Assembly (NCBI GenBank): GCA_020847975.1
Contig: JADLBD010000067.1
Span: forward strand, 1-46,493
Source: Bryobacterales bacterium
GTDB taxonomy: Bacteria; Acidobacteriota; Terriglobia; Bryobacterales; Bryobacteraceae
DNA length: 46,493 nt
Reading direction: 5' to 3'
Shown here: positions 25,667 through 34,546 of the stretch, piece after piece
Numbering within the stretch: position 1 is the first letter of the stretch
Layout of the letters: each line of letters starts with the position of its first letter
The notes under the pieces: model-generated
Seen by the model: the letters and a program-made list of their open reading frames with translations, nothing else
Databases searched by the model: none
Told to the model about the DNA's origin: nothing
Program-made: the position numbers and the translations under genes

Positions 25667-26446
25667 GTGCCTGAACTTCCCGAAGTCGAAACTATTGTCC
25701 GCGGCCTGGCTCCGCGGTTGCGGGGGCGGCGTGTGGCCGCTGTCCGGGTGGCGGCTCCGCTGGTGGTGAAGACACCTCTCGAAGGCCTGGCCGGACAGGA
25801 GATTCTGGGCCTGCGGCGGCATGGGAAGTACATCGTCTTCGAGTGCGGCGGCGGAGTGCTGACCGTTCACCTGGGAATGACGGGGAAACTGCTGCTCGAC
25901 GGGCCGCGCACGGCGTACACGCGGGTGGTCTTCACGCTCGATGACGGTGAGTTGCTCTATGACGATATCCGCCAGTTCGGCCGCATCCATTGGCGCCCGG
26001 AATTGCCCGAACGGCTGGCGCGGCTCGGGCCGGAGCCGCTGGCGATCACGGCGGACGAGTTCGTTGCCCGGCTGCGTTTGCGCCGGGGGCGCGTGAAGCC
26101 GCTGCTGCTCAACCAGCAATTTCTCCGAGGCCTCGGCAACATCTACGTGGACGAGTCCCTGTTCCGCGCGGGCGTGCATCCGCTCGCCATCGCGGCGCGG
26201 CTTGCCCGCAAACGGGCACTGGCGCTGCATGCGGCGATGCAGCAGGTGCTGCGGCTTGCCATTGAGCACCGTGGTTCGTCGATTTCCGATTACGTGGACG
26301 CCTCCGGCGAACGCGGCGGATTCCAGCAGATGCATCTGGTGTACGGCAAAGAGGGGATGCCCTGCACGGTCTGCGGCACACCCATCCGGCGAATTGTCGT
26401 GGGGCAGCGCGGGACGCACTTTTGCCCGCGCTGCCAGCGAAGGTAG
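25667..26446 (+). CDS. mutM: Formamidopyrimidine-DNA glycosylase (Fpg/MutM)
   Basis: A 259-residue DNA repair glycosylase/lyase for 8-oxoguanine and opened purines. After removal of the initiator Met, the catalytic Pro and the following Glu lead the sequence PELPEVETIVRGL. The hairpin lysine region is LRRHGKYIVFE (about 47-57). LLLNQQFLRGLGNIYVDE is the helix-two-turn-helix. The C-terminal zinc finger is complete, with two CxxC pairs (CTVC ... CPRC). The start is GTG at 25667, the base after the Rieske stop TAG, so translation is probably coupled. The coupling to a redox protein fits an oxidative-damage context but is otherwise unexplained. It converges with the PVC-type dehydrogenase, with six bases between stops. 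Confidence 0.96.
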   Translation: MPELPEVETIVRGLAPRLRGRRVAAVRVAAPLVVKTPLEGLAGQEILGLRRHGKYIVFECGGGVLTVHLGMTGKLLLDGPRTAYTRVVFTLDDGELLYDDIRQFGRIHWRPELPERLARLGPEPLAITADEFVARLRLRRGRVKPLLLNQQFLRGLGNIYVDESLFRAGVHPLAIAARLARKRALALHAAMQQVLRLAIEHRGSSISDYVDASGERGGFQQMHLVYGKEGMPCTVCGTPIRRIVVGQRGTHFCPRCQRR

Positions 26447-26452
26447 AGGGGC

Positions 26453-29428
26453 TTACAAGCCGGCGCGCAGGTAGGCGATGACATCCGCCAAGCCCTGCTT
26501 GTTGACCGTCTTTTCGAGATCTTCCGGCATGAGGGAAATGTTCGAGGCGCGGATCTCTTCGATATTGCCGCGCAGTATTGTGACGTCCTCTTCCGCTCCG
26601 CCGCGCAGCGTAATGGAGCCTGGAGTTTCGCTGCCCAATACGCCATCGAACATCTGTCCGTCTTTGGTGGTGACGATGTAGTTGACGAATCGCGGTTCGA
26701 CACTGCGGCTGGGATTGAGGATTGCCTCCAGCAACTCCTCGCGGGTCTTGTTGTTGACGCCGGAAAGATCGGGACCGATGCGGCCGCCCTTGACACGCGG
26801 GCTGTGGCAGCGGGCACAGGCATCCTCGAAGACCTTCTTACCGCGGCCCGGGTCGCCGCTCAACGTCAATACATCCTGGAACGCGGCAACCACCTTCTCG
26901 CGGTCGGAAGAGGCGCTGGCGAAGACCTTCTTGGCGCGGGCGGCGATGGCCGGGTCCTTATCTTCGAGCAGGCGGTTGCGGGCATTGATTTCGATCATGG
27001 CCGGCTCGACGGCGCCCTTCTCGAGGGCGTCGAGGAAAGCCGGGATGCGGTCCCGATGGGTCAGCATGGCCCCCGCGGCTTTCACGCGAGCCTCGGGAGG
27101 AAGAGCTTTCCATCCGGCGAGGATGGTCTGGCCCACCTCCGCGTTACGGAAGGCAGCGAGGGAATCGATGGCGGCGCTCTGGAGCACGGCGGGCGCGTGA
27201 GTATCGAGCACCTTCTTGAGGACGGGGAATGCGGTCTCGAACTTCGCGCCGCGAAGGGCATAAAGCGCCGCCGCGCGATCCTCCAGCGGCGCCTTCTCAT
27301 CGAACGCCTCTTTGGCGGCGCGGGTAAAGAGCGCGGTCTCGCCGGTGTGGCTGGCAATGCTCCAGGCTGCGCGGCGCTCGGACATCTCTCTGGCTGCAAG
27401 GAACCGGGAGAGCGAGGCTTCCGGGATGGGGAGATTTGCGCCGCGGCTCATGTCCAGGCCGCGGGCGAGCCCTTCCAGCGCCGCGGAGGGGGCCTTCAGC
27501 CGGACCGCATCGGCGAGGAATTTGTTCATCTCAGCCGGCTTCTGGCGTGTGCCAATCAGGGAGCCGAGGGAGCGAAGCATTTCCGGTCTCTGCCACGAGG
27601 TCTCTTTGCGGGTGAGAAGCATGGAAAGGAAATCACCCGGCCAATCGGCGGCGGAACTGAGGGCCGCGATACGGAACCATTGATCGTCGCCATGCACGGC
27701 GGCAATCCGCGCGACGGTCTGCCGCGCTTGCGGCGACTTGTAGTTTCCTAAGGTGAAGGCGAGTTGGAACAGGACACGGACATCTGTGTCATTCGCCTTG
27801 GCGAGCAGCGCTTTCTCGAGTTTCGGCGTCTGCGGAAGGGATTCGCTGATCTTGATGGCATGTTCGCGAATGCCGGGGTGCGCGTCCTCGAATGCCGCGA
27901 GCACGACGGGCTCGTCGAGCGCGCCGGCTCCTTCAAGCGCCCACAGCGCCAGCAACCGCGCCACGGGCTTGGCGCTCTTTGCCGCCATCTCCCGCAGTTG
28001 CGGGGCGACGCTCTTATCCTGGCGTTCGAGCAACAGGCGCCTGGCTGTCTGCCGGTTCCAGCCGTTGTCGCTTTCCAACTCCCGCACCAGTTCGGTGCTG
28101 CTCATCTTGCCGAGATTCACTTTCAAGGCGCGCTTGACCCGGGGTGTGTTGGAAACGATGCGGTAGATGCGGCCCATGTTGTCGCCGCGGTAGAAATCGA
28201 GTTTGAAACGCCGCTGGATGTCTTCGGGAATCGAAAGCGGCGTTTCGATGGTCTGGCGGTACATGTCCATCAGGTAAAGGTTGCCGTCCGGCGCGTTGGC
28301 GAAGTTCGTGGGCCGGAACCACTGGTGCGAGGAGGCGAGGAACTCGACGCCGTCCTTGGAGGGGCGCGCCGAGAAGGTCACGCCGTCGGGGGTGAGGATG
28401 TCTTCGCGAACCAGGTTGCCGCTGACGTCGCCGGTGAAGATGCGGCCGCGATATTGCTCAGGCCAGGCATCGCCGTTGTAGATGGTGCTACCCGTGGCTC
28501 CGGTAATGTGGCCCGCGGCATACTCGACGCGACCGCTCTTGGTTTCGTCATAGCGCTGCTGGCGGACCTTCGTCCTCTCGACGCGCCAGTTCTCGGGCTG
28601 GCTGATGGGATACATCAGCCGCTCGCGCTTGCCGTAAGGATCGTGATTGACGGAGGGCACGTCGAGCAGCGGGGCGCGCAGCAGGTAGTTCATCGGCACC
28701 ACGACATGGCGCAGATGGGTGGTGTTCTGCGAGATGAAGCGATTGCCCCAATCATCGAACGTCATGCCGTACTGCGTCGCTCCCGAGGCGATCTCATCCA
28801 CATGGCGTATGGGATGGAACCGGAAATCGCCGCCGCGCACCTCCACCGGGGGCAGTTGCGGCCACTTGGGCGAGGTGATGCGGCCGGCGTTGCCGGTGTT
28901 CGAGAAGTAGATCCAGTTGTCGTTGCCGAGCCGCGGATTGGATACCTGCGCTTCCGGGTTCCCATGAAAGAAGCCCGTAAACAGGACCTCGCGTACGTCT
29001 GCTTTGCCGTCTCCGTTGGTGTCCTTCATGTAGTAGATGTTCGGCGCGGCAGGCACAATCAGGCCGCCGTCCCACACCATCAGCCCGCTGACCTGCGGCA
29101 CGTCTTCAGCGAAGACTGTACTCTTGTCCGCGCGGCCGTCGCCATCGGTGTCCTCGAGCATGACGATGCGCGAGCGCGCGGGCTTGCCTTGGGGCTGGTC
29201 GTAGGGAAGGTCGAGCATGTCCGCCACAAACGCGCGGCCATTTTCGTCGAAGACCATGTCGACGGGATCCAACACCATCGGTTCGGAGGCGAAGAGTTCG
29301 ACGTGAAAGTCTTCGCTCAGCTTGATGGTCTTCATTTCCTCTTCAGGAGTGAGGGGCTTCGAGCCTGATTTGGAGCAGGCCGAGGAAAACAGCGCTAGGA
29401 TGATCGCGAGGGATAGCAGGATACGCAT
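26453..29428 (-). CDS. PVC-type dehydrogenase: beta-propeller, HEAT repeats and cytochrome c domain
   Basis: 991 residues from ATG 29428. A lipoprotein-like leader (Cys18) is followed by a sugar-dehydrogenase-like beta propeller (about 30-430), a HEAT-repeat region (about 450-830) and a C-terminal heme domain with Cys871-x-x-Cys-His (CARCH) and a distal Met in SLMPEDL. This three-part build is common in Planctomycetes and Acidobacteriota and is thought to oxidise sugars in the periplasm; the substrate is unknown. The start is uncertain: ATG 29428, ATG 29464 and GTG 29494 all give a leader, and none has a good ribosome-binding site. The ATG at 29428 shares the palindrome CATG with the start of the divergent EF-hand gene. 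Confidence 0.9.
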   Translation of the reverse strand: MRILLSLAIILALFSSACSKSGSKPLTPEEEMKTIKLSEDFHVELFASEPMVLDPVDMVFDENGRAFVADMLDLPYDQPQGKPARSRIVMLEDTDGDGRADKSTVFAEDVPQVSGLMVWDGGLIVPAAPNIYYMKDTNGDGKADVREVLFTGFFHGNPEAQVSNPRLGNDNWIYFSNTGNAGRITSPKWPQLPPVEVRGGDFRFHPIRHVDEIASGATQYGMTFDDWGNRFISQNTTHLRHVVVPMNYLLRAPLLDVPSVNHDPYGKRERLMYPISQPENWRVERTKVRQQRYDETKSGRVEYAAGHITGATGSTIYNGDAWPEQYRGRIFTGDVSGNLVREDILTPDGVTFSARPSKDGVEFLASSHQWFRPTNFANAPDGNLYLMDMYRQTIETPLSIPEDIQRRFKLDFYRGDNMGRIYRIVSNTPRVKRALKVNLGKMSSTELVRELESDNGWNRQTARRLLLERQDKSVAPQLREMAAKSAKPVARLLALWALEGAGALDEPVVLAAFEDAHPGIREHAIKISESLPQTPKLEKALLAKANDTDVRVLFQLAFTLGNYKSPQARQTVARIAAVHGDDQWFRIAALSSAADWPGDFLSMLLTRKETSWQRPEMLRSLGSLIGTRQKPAEMNKFLADAVRLKAPSAALEGLARGLDMSRGANLPIPEASLSRFLAAREMSERRAAWSIASHTGETALFTRAAKEAFDEKAPLEDRAAALYALRGAKFETAFPVLKKVLDTHAPAVLQSAAIDSLAAFRNAEVGQTILAGWKALPPEARVKAAGAMLTHRDRIPAFLDALEKGAVEPAMIEINARNRLLEDKDPAIAARAKKVFASASSDREKVVAAFQDVLTLSGDPGRGKKVFEDACARCHSPRVKGGRIGPDLSGVNNKTREELLEAILNPSRSVEPRFVNYIVTTKDGQMFDGVLGSETPGSITLRGGAEEDVTILRGNIEEIRASNISLMPEDLEKTVNKQGLADVIAYLRAGL

Positions 29429-30770
29429 GGTTAAAAAAATAGGGTATCGCGTTACAAGCCTCATCGTAGGCGGGGCATCCATTCTGTGGGCCACATTCGC
29501 CGGACCAGGCAGCAGCGCGCCCGTGGAGCGGCTGATCGGGAACGTGCAGGCGTACGTGCGCAGCCATCCGCAGGACGCAACCGGCTACTATGCGTTGGGA
29601 CGCATCCACTACCTGGCGTTTTCCCTGCGCCGGACGAGCCTCGCATATTTCCCGCGCAATGACCGGCCGCCGCAACCCTACAACGGCTTTCAACCCGGCC
29701 ACGCAAGCCTGTGGGCGGCGAGAGGCGATACCGGGCCGCAACTTCCGGAGTCACAGCGCCTGCCGCACCTGCGCCAAGGCCTGGATAGTTTGAAGCGCGC
29801 CATCGAACTCGACCCGGAAAACGGGTTGTATGAATTAGGACTGGCGTGTCTCTATGAAGATGCGGCGCCCTTCGCCACCGCGAACCGGCTGCTGACGGAC
29901 CTGCAAGCAGCCCGGCAGGACGCATCGGAGAAGGCGATCAGCGGGCAGTGGAAGGGCATGGCGATCGCGCACTACCTCACCGCCTACCACCTCGCGATCG
30001 ATGCGGACCGGAAACTGAAGGAGCAGCCGCTGATGGGGATTGGCTCGCTGGTCAGCTACGAGGCGGGAGACTCGTACTTGCGGCTGGTGAAGGAGCGCGG
30101 GGCGACGAAGGTGGAATCCGCCAACATTCCGGCAATCGAAGCAAGTTTGGCGGCGCTGCAGCGGCTTCCCATGGGGCCCATCACTCCGATCGTCCTTTCC
30201 CTGCGGCCGAAGGATTCGATCCAGCAGCTTCTGGCTCCGGAGCGCGGAGTGGCATTCGACCTCGATGGGACGGGCCGCCCGCAAGTCTACCCGTGGCTTC
30301 TCCCGGAGGCGGCGCTGCTCGTGTGGGACCCGCAACATTCCGGCATGGTGATCAGCGGCCGCCAGCTTTTCGGAACGGTGACGTGGTGGATGTTCTGGAC
30401 GAACGGATTTCAGGCACTGGACGCTTTGGACGACAACCGGGACGGCTGGCTGCGGGGAAGGGAACTCGACGGGCTCGCGCTGTGGTTTGACCGCAACCAG
30501 AACGGGCGCAGCGACGCGGGTGAGGTGACGCCGGTGGAAGAGGCGGGGATCGAGGCGCTGTCGGCCAGGTTCACCGGATATGAAGGGGACTCCCCGGTGA
30601 ACCGTCAAGGTGTGCTGCTGAAGGATGGGAGCGTATTGCCGGTGTGGGACTGGGTGGTGGAGGTTAAGCCTGCAGCGGAGCCATCATCGGTTGACGGTAT
30701 CCATATGTCAGCGACCGCCACACCCACTCGAACGGTCCGAAACGGAAGCGGTTCAGCCACCAGGTACTGA
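29427..30770 (+). CDS. Exported protein with RTX-like calcium-binding module
   Basis: 447 residues from ATG 29427 (AGGA nine bases upstream); a longer frame reaches 29322. A signal-anchor-like stretch (about 8-25) is followed by a helical, TPR-like middle (about 35-250). A region at about 276-380 reads FDLDGTG, then DPQHSGMVISGRQLFG, then LDDNRDGWLRGREL and FDRNQNGRSDAGEV. That is the order of the DLDGDG ... DRNGNGxIxxGxELFG ... LDxNxDG calcium module seen in RTX-type secreted proteins, here with two EF-hand-like loops (335-346, 355-366). The last ~36 codons run antisense to the DUF418 gene and look non-native; TAA in another frame at 30665-30667 may mark the original end. Confidence 0.75.
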   Translation: MVKKIGYRVTSLIVGGASILWATFAGPGSSAPVERLIGNVQAYVRSHPQDATGYYALGRIHYLAFSLRRTSLAYFPRNDRPPQPYNGFQPGHASLWAARGDTGPQLPESQRLPHLRQGLDSLKRAIELDPENGLYELGLACLYEDAAPFATANRLLTDLQAARQDASEKAISGQWKGMAIAHYLTAYHLAIDADRKLKEQPLMGIGSLVSYEAGDSYLRLVKERGATKVESANIPAIEASLAALQRLPMGPITPIVLSLRPKDSIQQLLAPERGVAFDLDGTGRPQVYPWLLPEAALLVWDPQHSGMVISGRQLFGTVTWWMFWTNGFQALDALDDNRDGWLRGRELDGLALWFDRNQNGRSDAGEVTPVEEAGIEALSARFTGYEGDSPVNRQGVLLKDGSVLPVWDWVVEVKPAAEPSSVDGIHMSATATPTRTVRNGSGSATRY

Positions 30771-31773
30771 AGGCGAGTTGCGCTGCGTAAATCGCCAGGC
30801 TCAGCCCTGCCGCGGGCGCGGTAGCCACACGCCCGAACAACCCCAGACCATAGCCGTAGAACAGAAACACGCAGATCAGCGATTGCATCAGGTAGTTGCT
30901 CAATGCCATGCGTCCGGCCGCAGCCACCGGGGCCGTCCACACACCGGGCTTTCCGGCGCCCGGCCATGCCAGCAAGCCCGCCGCGTAGGCGAACGAAAGG
31001 GCCACATGCGATTCGAATGTCAGTCCGAGGATCCCCGCACCCAAGCAGACAGCCGACAGCGCTCCACGGAGCTGCGGCGCGTTCTGCACCACCTGGAAGC
31101 GCCATGCTGCCACACCAAGCATCATCAGGCCGAGTGTCTTTTGCGCCGAGGCCGCCAGCAACGGCAGAATCAGGTGTTGCGTTTCCTGCCAGCGGAAGAA
31201 AAGCGCATCGCTGTAGGAAGCTCCGCCGTAGACCCTTGACGCAGAGGCCACATGCTCACGGAGCACAGGCTCCGGCGGAAACAGCGGTTCGTAAGAAAAC
31301 AGCGGCGGCAGGAACACTGCGGCCAGGCCTGAGACTAACAGCACCGCGGATGGTAGCCGGAACAACGGAATGAGCAGAAGTCCGCACACCGCATAGAGCG
31401 CGAGGATGTCGACGTTGGAGATGAAAATGAGGTGGCAGAGGCCGAATAGCAGAAGCACCGTGAACCTGCGCGCGAGGAACCTGGCAGCCGGGACACCGCG
31501 CGACGCGGCGCGCTCGGCCTGCACCGCTACGCCGATGCCGAAGGTGAGGGAGAAGAGGTTGAATGCCTTGAACTCGATAAACTCTGCTATCAGCCAATCC
31601 ACGGCACGGTCTGCCCAACCGGCTGGAGTAAGAGAGCCAAGGACGTGCGCGAACAGTGAAATGCGGAAGAAATAGAGCAGGTTGACGAGGAGAACCCCGA
31701 ACAGGGCGAGACCTCGGAGCAGGTCGATGGCCGCGTAGCGTTCGGAATCGCGAACCGGCTCCCAAACCGGCAT
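30664..31773 (-). CDS. DUF418 family membrane protein
   Basis: A 369-residue, multi-span membrane protein of the DUF418 family. It begins with RYAAIDLLRGLALFGVLLVN, the conserved first helix, and ends with the family's RFRFGPFEWVWRSLTYG motif near the C-terminus. Roughly eight to ten hydrophobic segments lie between. Function in the family is not settled; acyltransferase-like or transporter roles have been proposed. It lies 53 bases downstream of the second phosphohexomutase and so may be the last gene of the 38.4-31.8 kb operon. Its 3' end overlaps the convergent EF-hand gene by 107 bases. Confidence 0.9.
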   Translation of the reverse strand: MPVWEPVRDSERYAAIDLLRGLALFGVLLVNLLYFFRISLFAHVLGSLTPAGWADRAVDWLIAEFIEFKAFNLFSLTFGIGVAVQAERAASRGVPAARFLARRFTVLLLFGLCHLIFISNVDILALYAVCGLLLIPLFRLPSAVLLVSGLAAVFLPPLFSYEPLFPPEPVLREHVASASRVYGGASYSDALFFRWQETQHLILPLLAASAQKTLGLMMLGVAAWRFQVVQNAPQLRGALSAVCLGAGILGLTFESHVALSFAYAAGLLAWPGAGKPGVWTAPVAAAGRMALSNYLMQSLICVFLFYGYGLGLFGRVATAPAAGLSLAIYAAQLAFSTWWLNRFRFGPFEWVWRSLTYGYRQPMMAPLQA

Positions 31774-31826
31774 GACTTACTATAGCCCGATTGCGGATTC
31801 AAGTTACCGGTAATCAAGTCTCGCCA

Positions 31827-33179
31827 CTACCCCAACAACTCCCGCACGGAACCGTACAACTCCTCTACCTGCTGCTCCGCCTTCGCCTCGATTGCCAGCC
31901 GCAGCAGCGGTTCCGTGTTTGAAGCCCGCACGTGAATCCACGCTTCCGGGAGAATCAGCTTCAAGCCGTCGGTGCGGTCCATCTGCGCATCGGGGAAACT
32001 GTCTTCCAGGGCTTGCATCAGCGGTCCCAGCCGCCCGTGTTCGAACGCCACTTTCCCGGACCGGCGGTAGTAGCGCGGCAGGCGGGCAGCGAGTTCGGAG
32101 ACGGTCTTGCCGGTTCGCTCCATGAGATCAAGGAGAAAGGCCATTCCAGTGTAGCTGTCGCGGCAGTATTGCACGGCGGGGAAGATGATGCCGCCGTTGG
32201 AGCCTTCTCCGCCGATGACGGACCTGGTTGCCTGCATCATTTCGACGACGTTGGCTTCCCCCACCGGCGTGCGGTAGCATTTCCGGCCATGCATCAGCGC
32301 GATGTCGTCGATGACTGACGAAGTGGTGAGGTTCACCACGACATCTCCGGGCATCGCCGTGAGGATGGCGTCCACAGCCAGGGCGAGCACGTCATCGTTG
32401 TCGAGCACGCGACCCTGTTCATCGACGACAGCGAGGCGGTCGCCATCCGGGTCCTGTCCGAACCCGATCTCGGCGTGTTCGCGGCGTACGAGTTCCTGCA
32501 AGTCTCCGAGCGTATCCGGGCGCGGTTCGGCTTCGCGCGGGAACGGCTTGGTGGGGTCCACGCTGATGGCCCGCAGATCGCAGCCGAGATCCTTTTCGAG
32601 GAACCGGCAACTGAGCACGGACCCGGCTCCGTTCACGCCATCGAGCGCGACGCGGAACCGGCGGGCCTTCAACCTTGCGGCATCCACATGGCGCAGGATG
32701 CGTCCCACATGCATGTTCATGGGCGTCTCGTAGTCGCAGTAGACGCCGAGCATCTCTTCATTCGTTGCGGTGCGGAATTCGCTTTCGTAGAAGATGTCGA
32801 GCAGTTCGCGCCGCTCGTAGTGATTGAAGAAGAGGCCCTCGTGATTGAAGAGTTTCAGCGCATTGTATTCCGGCGGATTGTGGGAAGCGGTAACGGAGAT
32901 GCCGCCGCGCGCGCGGGTGGCGCCGATGTAGATCTGAATGGTGGGAGTGGGCTGAATGCCGACATCCACCACCTCGCAGCCGGTGGCGAGCAATCCGCAG
33001 GCCACCGCGTGTTTCAACATCTCTCCACTGGCGCGCGTATCGCGTCCCAGCACGACACGTCCCTTGCCGACAAAGGTGCCGAACGCCTGCGCATAGGAGC
33101 ACGCCAGCGCCGGGGTGAGAAACTCCCCCACGACACCGCGAATGCCGGATACGCCAACTTTCAGGCGATGCTCTCTCAT
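31827..33179 (-). CDS. Phosphohexomutase (phosphoglucosamine/phosphomannomutase-like), copy 1
   Basis: A 450-residue alpha-D-phosphohexomutase. The phosphoserine loop is TASHNPPEYNALK with Ser99, and the magnesium loop is Asp243-Pro-Asp245-Gly-Asp247-Arg248. The sugar-binding loop is GGEGSNGG (about 320), and the phosphate-binding loop near the C-terminus is RASNTEPLLR. All four motifs are standard, so it should interconvert sugar 1- and 6-phosphates. GlmM, phosphomannomutase or phosphoglucomutase activity cannot be separated by eye. Its ATG overlaps the stop of copy 2 as ATGA, making the pair strictly coupled. Confidence 0.92.
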   Translation of the reverse strand: MREHRLKVGVSGIRGVVGEFLTPALACSYAQAFGTFVGKGRVVLGRDTRASGEMLKHAVACGLLATGCEVVDVGIQPTPTIQIYIGATRARGGISVTASHNPPEYNALKLFNHEGLFFNHYERRELLDIFYESEFRTATNEEMLGVYCDYETPMNMHVGRILRHVDAARLKARRFRVALDGVNGAGSVLSCRFLEKDLGCDLRAISVDPTKPFPREAEPRPDTLGDLQELVRREHAEIGFGQDPDGDRLAVVDEQGRVLDNDDVLALAVDAILTAMPGDVVVNLTTSSVIDDIALMHGRKCYRTPVGEANVVEMMQATRSVIGGEGSNGGIIFPAVQYCRDSYTGMAFLLDLMERTGKTVSELAARLPRYYRRSGKVAFEHGRLGPLMQALEDSFPDAQMDRTDGLKLILPEAWIHVRASNTEPLLRLAIEAKAEQQVEELYGSVRELLG

Positions 33180-34546
33180 CAGGCCATGCTCCTCACCACA
33201 TCCATCAGCGAGTCAAACAGCGCCGTGGGCGGTTCGCCTTTCTGTTCGCAGATGACGCGGACGACCGGTTCGGTCTGGCTGACGCGCACATGAAACCAGC
33301 GGTCCGGCCAACTGATGCGGAGACCGTCCCGCATATCGGCGATGCCGTCGGCGTACTGCTTCTTCAGTTCCATCATCAGCATAGGCACACGCTGCGACAC
33401 CAGCGGGACCTCATCCTTGAGAATGGAAAACGGCGGATAGCCGTCGACGATTGCCGAAAGCCGCTGGCCGCGCTCCTTCATGAGGGAGAGAATCGCGAGC
33501 ATGCTGGCAATTCCGTCATAGACGAAGCGGAACTGAGGCATCATCACGGCTCCGGTCCCTTCTCCGGCCACGGCGATCTGGTCCGCGCGGTAGGTGGAAA
33601 GCGCATCCATGGCGGCCTGACGCCCCACCGGCACGCGCACCACCTTGCCGCCATGCCACGAAGCCACCTCATCCACCAGCGCGGTTGTGGAGAGGTTGGT
33701 GATCACCAACTTTCCCTCGCCGCGCGGGAGCAGATAGTCCGCGATCATGGGAAGCACAATCTCCTCGGATACGGCCTCGCCGTCCTCGCGCGCCACGGCC
33801 ACGCGGTCTGAGTCAATGTCGAACAGGAAGCCGGCATCGGCGCGGAGAGGTTTCATCAGCGGCGCCAGTTGCAGCGCCACTGTCTTGCGGTTGATGGAGG
33901 GTTCATGGGCGAACGACACGCCTTCCACCTGCTGGTTAATGAGGATGAAGTCCAGCCCGAAGCGCTCCTGCATCCGCCGCAGGATCAGCGAGGAGGTTCC
34001 ATTGCAGCAATCCACCAGCACGCGGAACCGGCGCAGCGAGGCAAGATCGAAGGCGGCGGCAAGATCAGCCAGGTACCTGTCCACCGCCTCCGGAGCGGAT
34101 TTCAGCTTTCCGAGCCCCGTATAGTCCACAAAGCGGAACTTGCGCAGGTGGTAGATATCGAGGAGTTCGGAAGCCTCCGCCGTGGAAAGATAGGTCCCTC
34201 GCGCCGCGAAGAACTTCAGGGCATTCCATTCGGCGGAATTATGGCTGGCTCCGATGGAGATGCCGCCCGCGGCGTCGCGGCGCAGGATGGCGTGCTGGAT
34301 GACGGGGGTGGATACAATCCCAAGATCCAGCACGTCATGGCCGGTTGCGAGAAGGGAGGCGATCACGCCCTCGCGCATCATCACGCCGCTCGAGCGCGGG
34401 TCGCGGCCGATGATCACCGGCCCGGGCTCGAGAAATGTTCCGAATGCGGCGGCGAAATCGAGCACGTGGGAGGCTTCCAGCCCAAAACCCACGATCCCGC
34501 GCAGGCCCACATGGGAGATGCGAAGCTGCCTTTGCAGTTGCATCAT
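33179..34546 (-). CDS. Phosphohexomutase, diverged copy 2
   Basis: 455 residues and colinear with copy 1, with the active Ser at 101 (GASHNSAEWNALK) and the metal loop at the same residues 243-248. Here that loop reads DIDSDR instead of DPDGDR, keeping the three Asp. The sugar loop is GEGTGAV rather than GGEGSNGG, and the phosphate loop is RVSQTEP rather than RASNTEP, so Asn became Gln. These changes at the sugar- and phosphate-binding loops suggest a shifted substrate or a regulatory role. It overlaps the CBM9-like gene upstream and copy 1 downstream by ATGA junctions. Confidence 0.9.
   Translation of the reverse strand: MMQLQRQLRISHVGLRGIVGFGLEASHVLDFAAAFGTFLEPGPVIIGRDPRSSGVMMREGVIASLLATGHDVLDLGIVSTPVIQHAILRRDAAGGISIGASHNSAEWNALKFFAARGTYLSTAEASELLDIYHLRKFRFVDYTGLGKLKSAPEAVDRYLADLAAAFDLASLRRFRVLVDCCNGTSSLILRRMQERFGLDFILINQQVEGVSFAHEPSINRKTVALQLAPLMKPLRADAGFLFDIDSDRVAVAREDGEAVSEEIVLPMIADYLLPRGEGKLVITNLSTTALVDEVASWHGGKVVRVPVGRQAAMDALSTYRADQIAVAGEGTGAVMMPQFRFVYDGIASMLAILSLMKERGQRLSAIVDGYPPFSILKDEVPLVSQRVPMLMMELKKQYADGIADMRDGLRISWPDRWFHVRVSQTEPVVRVICEQKGEPPTALFDSLMDVVRSMA

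Noticed and set aside
27764..29368. 534-residue plus-strand frame antisense to the PVC-type dehydrogenase
   Set aside because: Same reason; the minus frame has a propeller, HEAT repeats and a CxxCH heme site.
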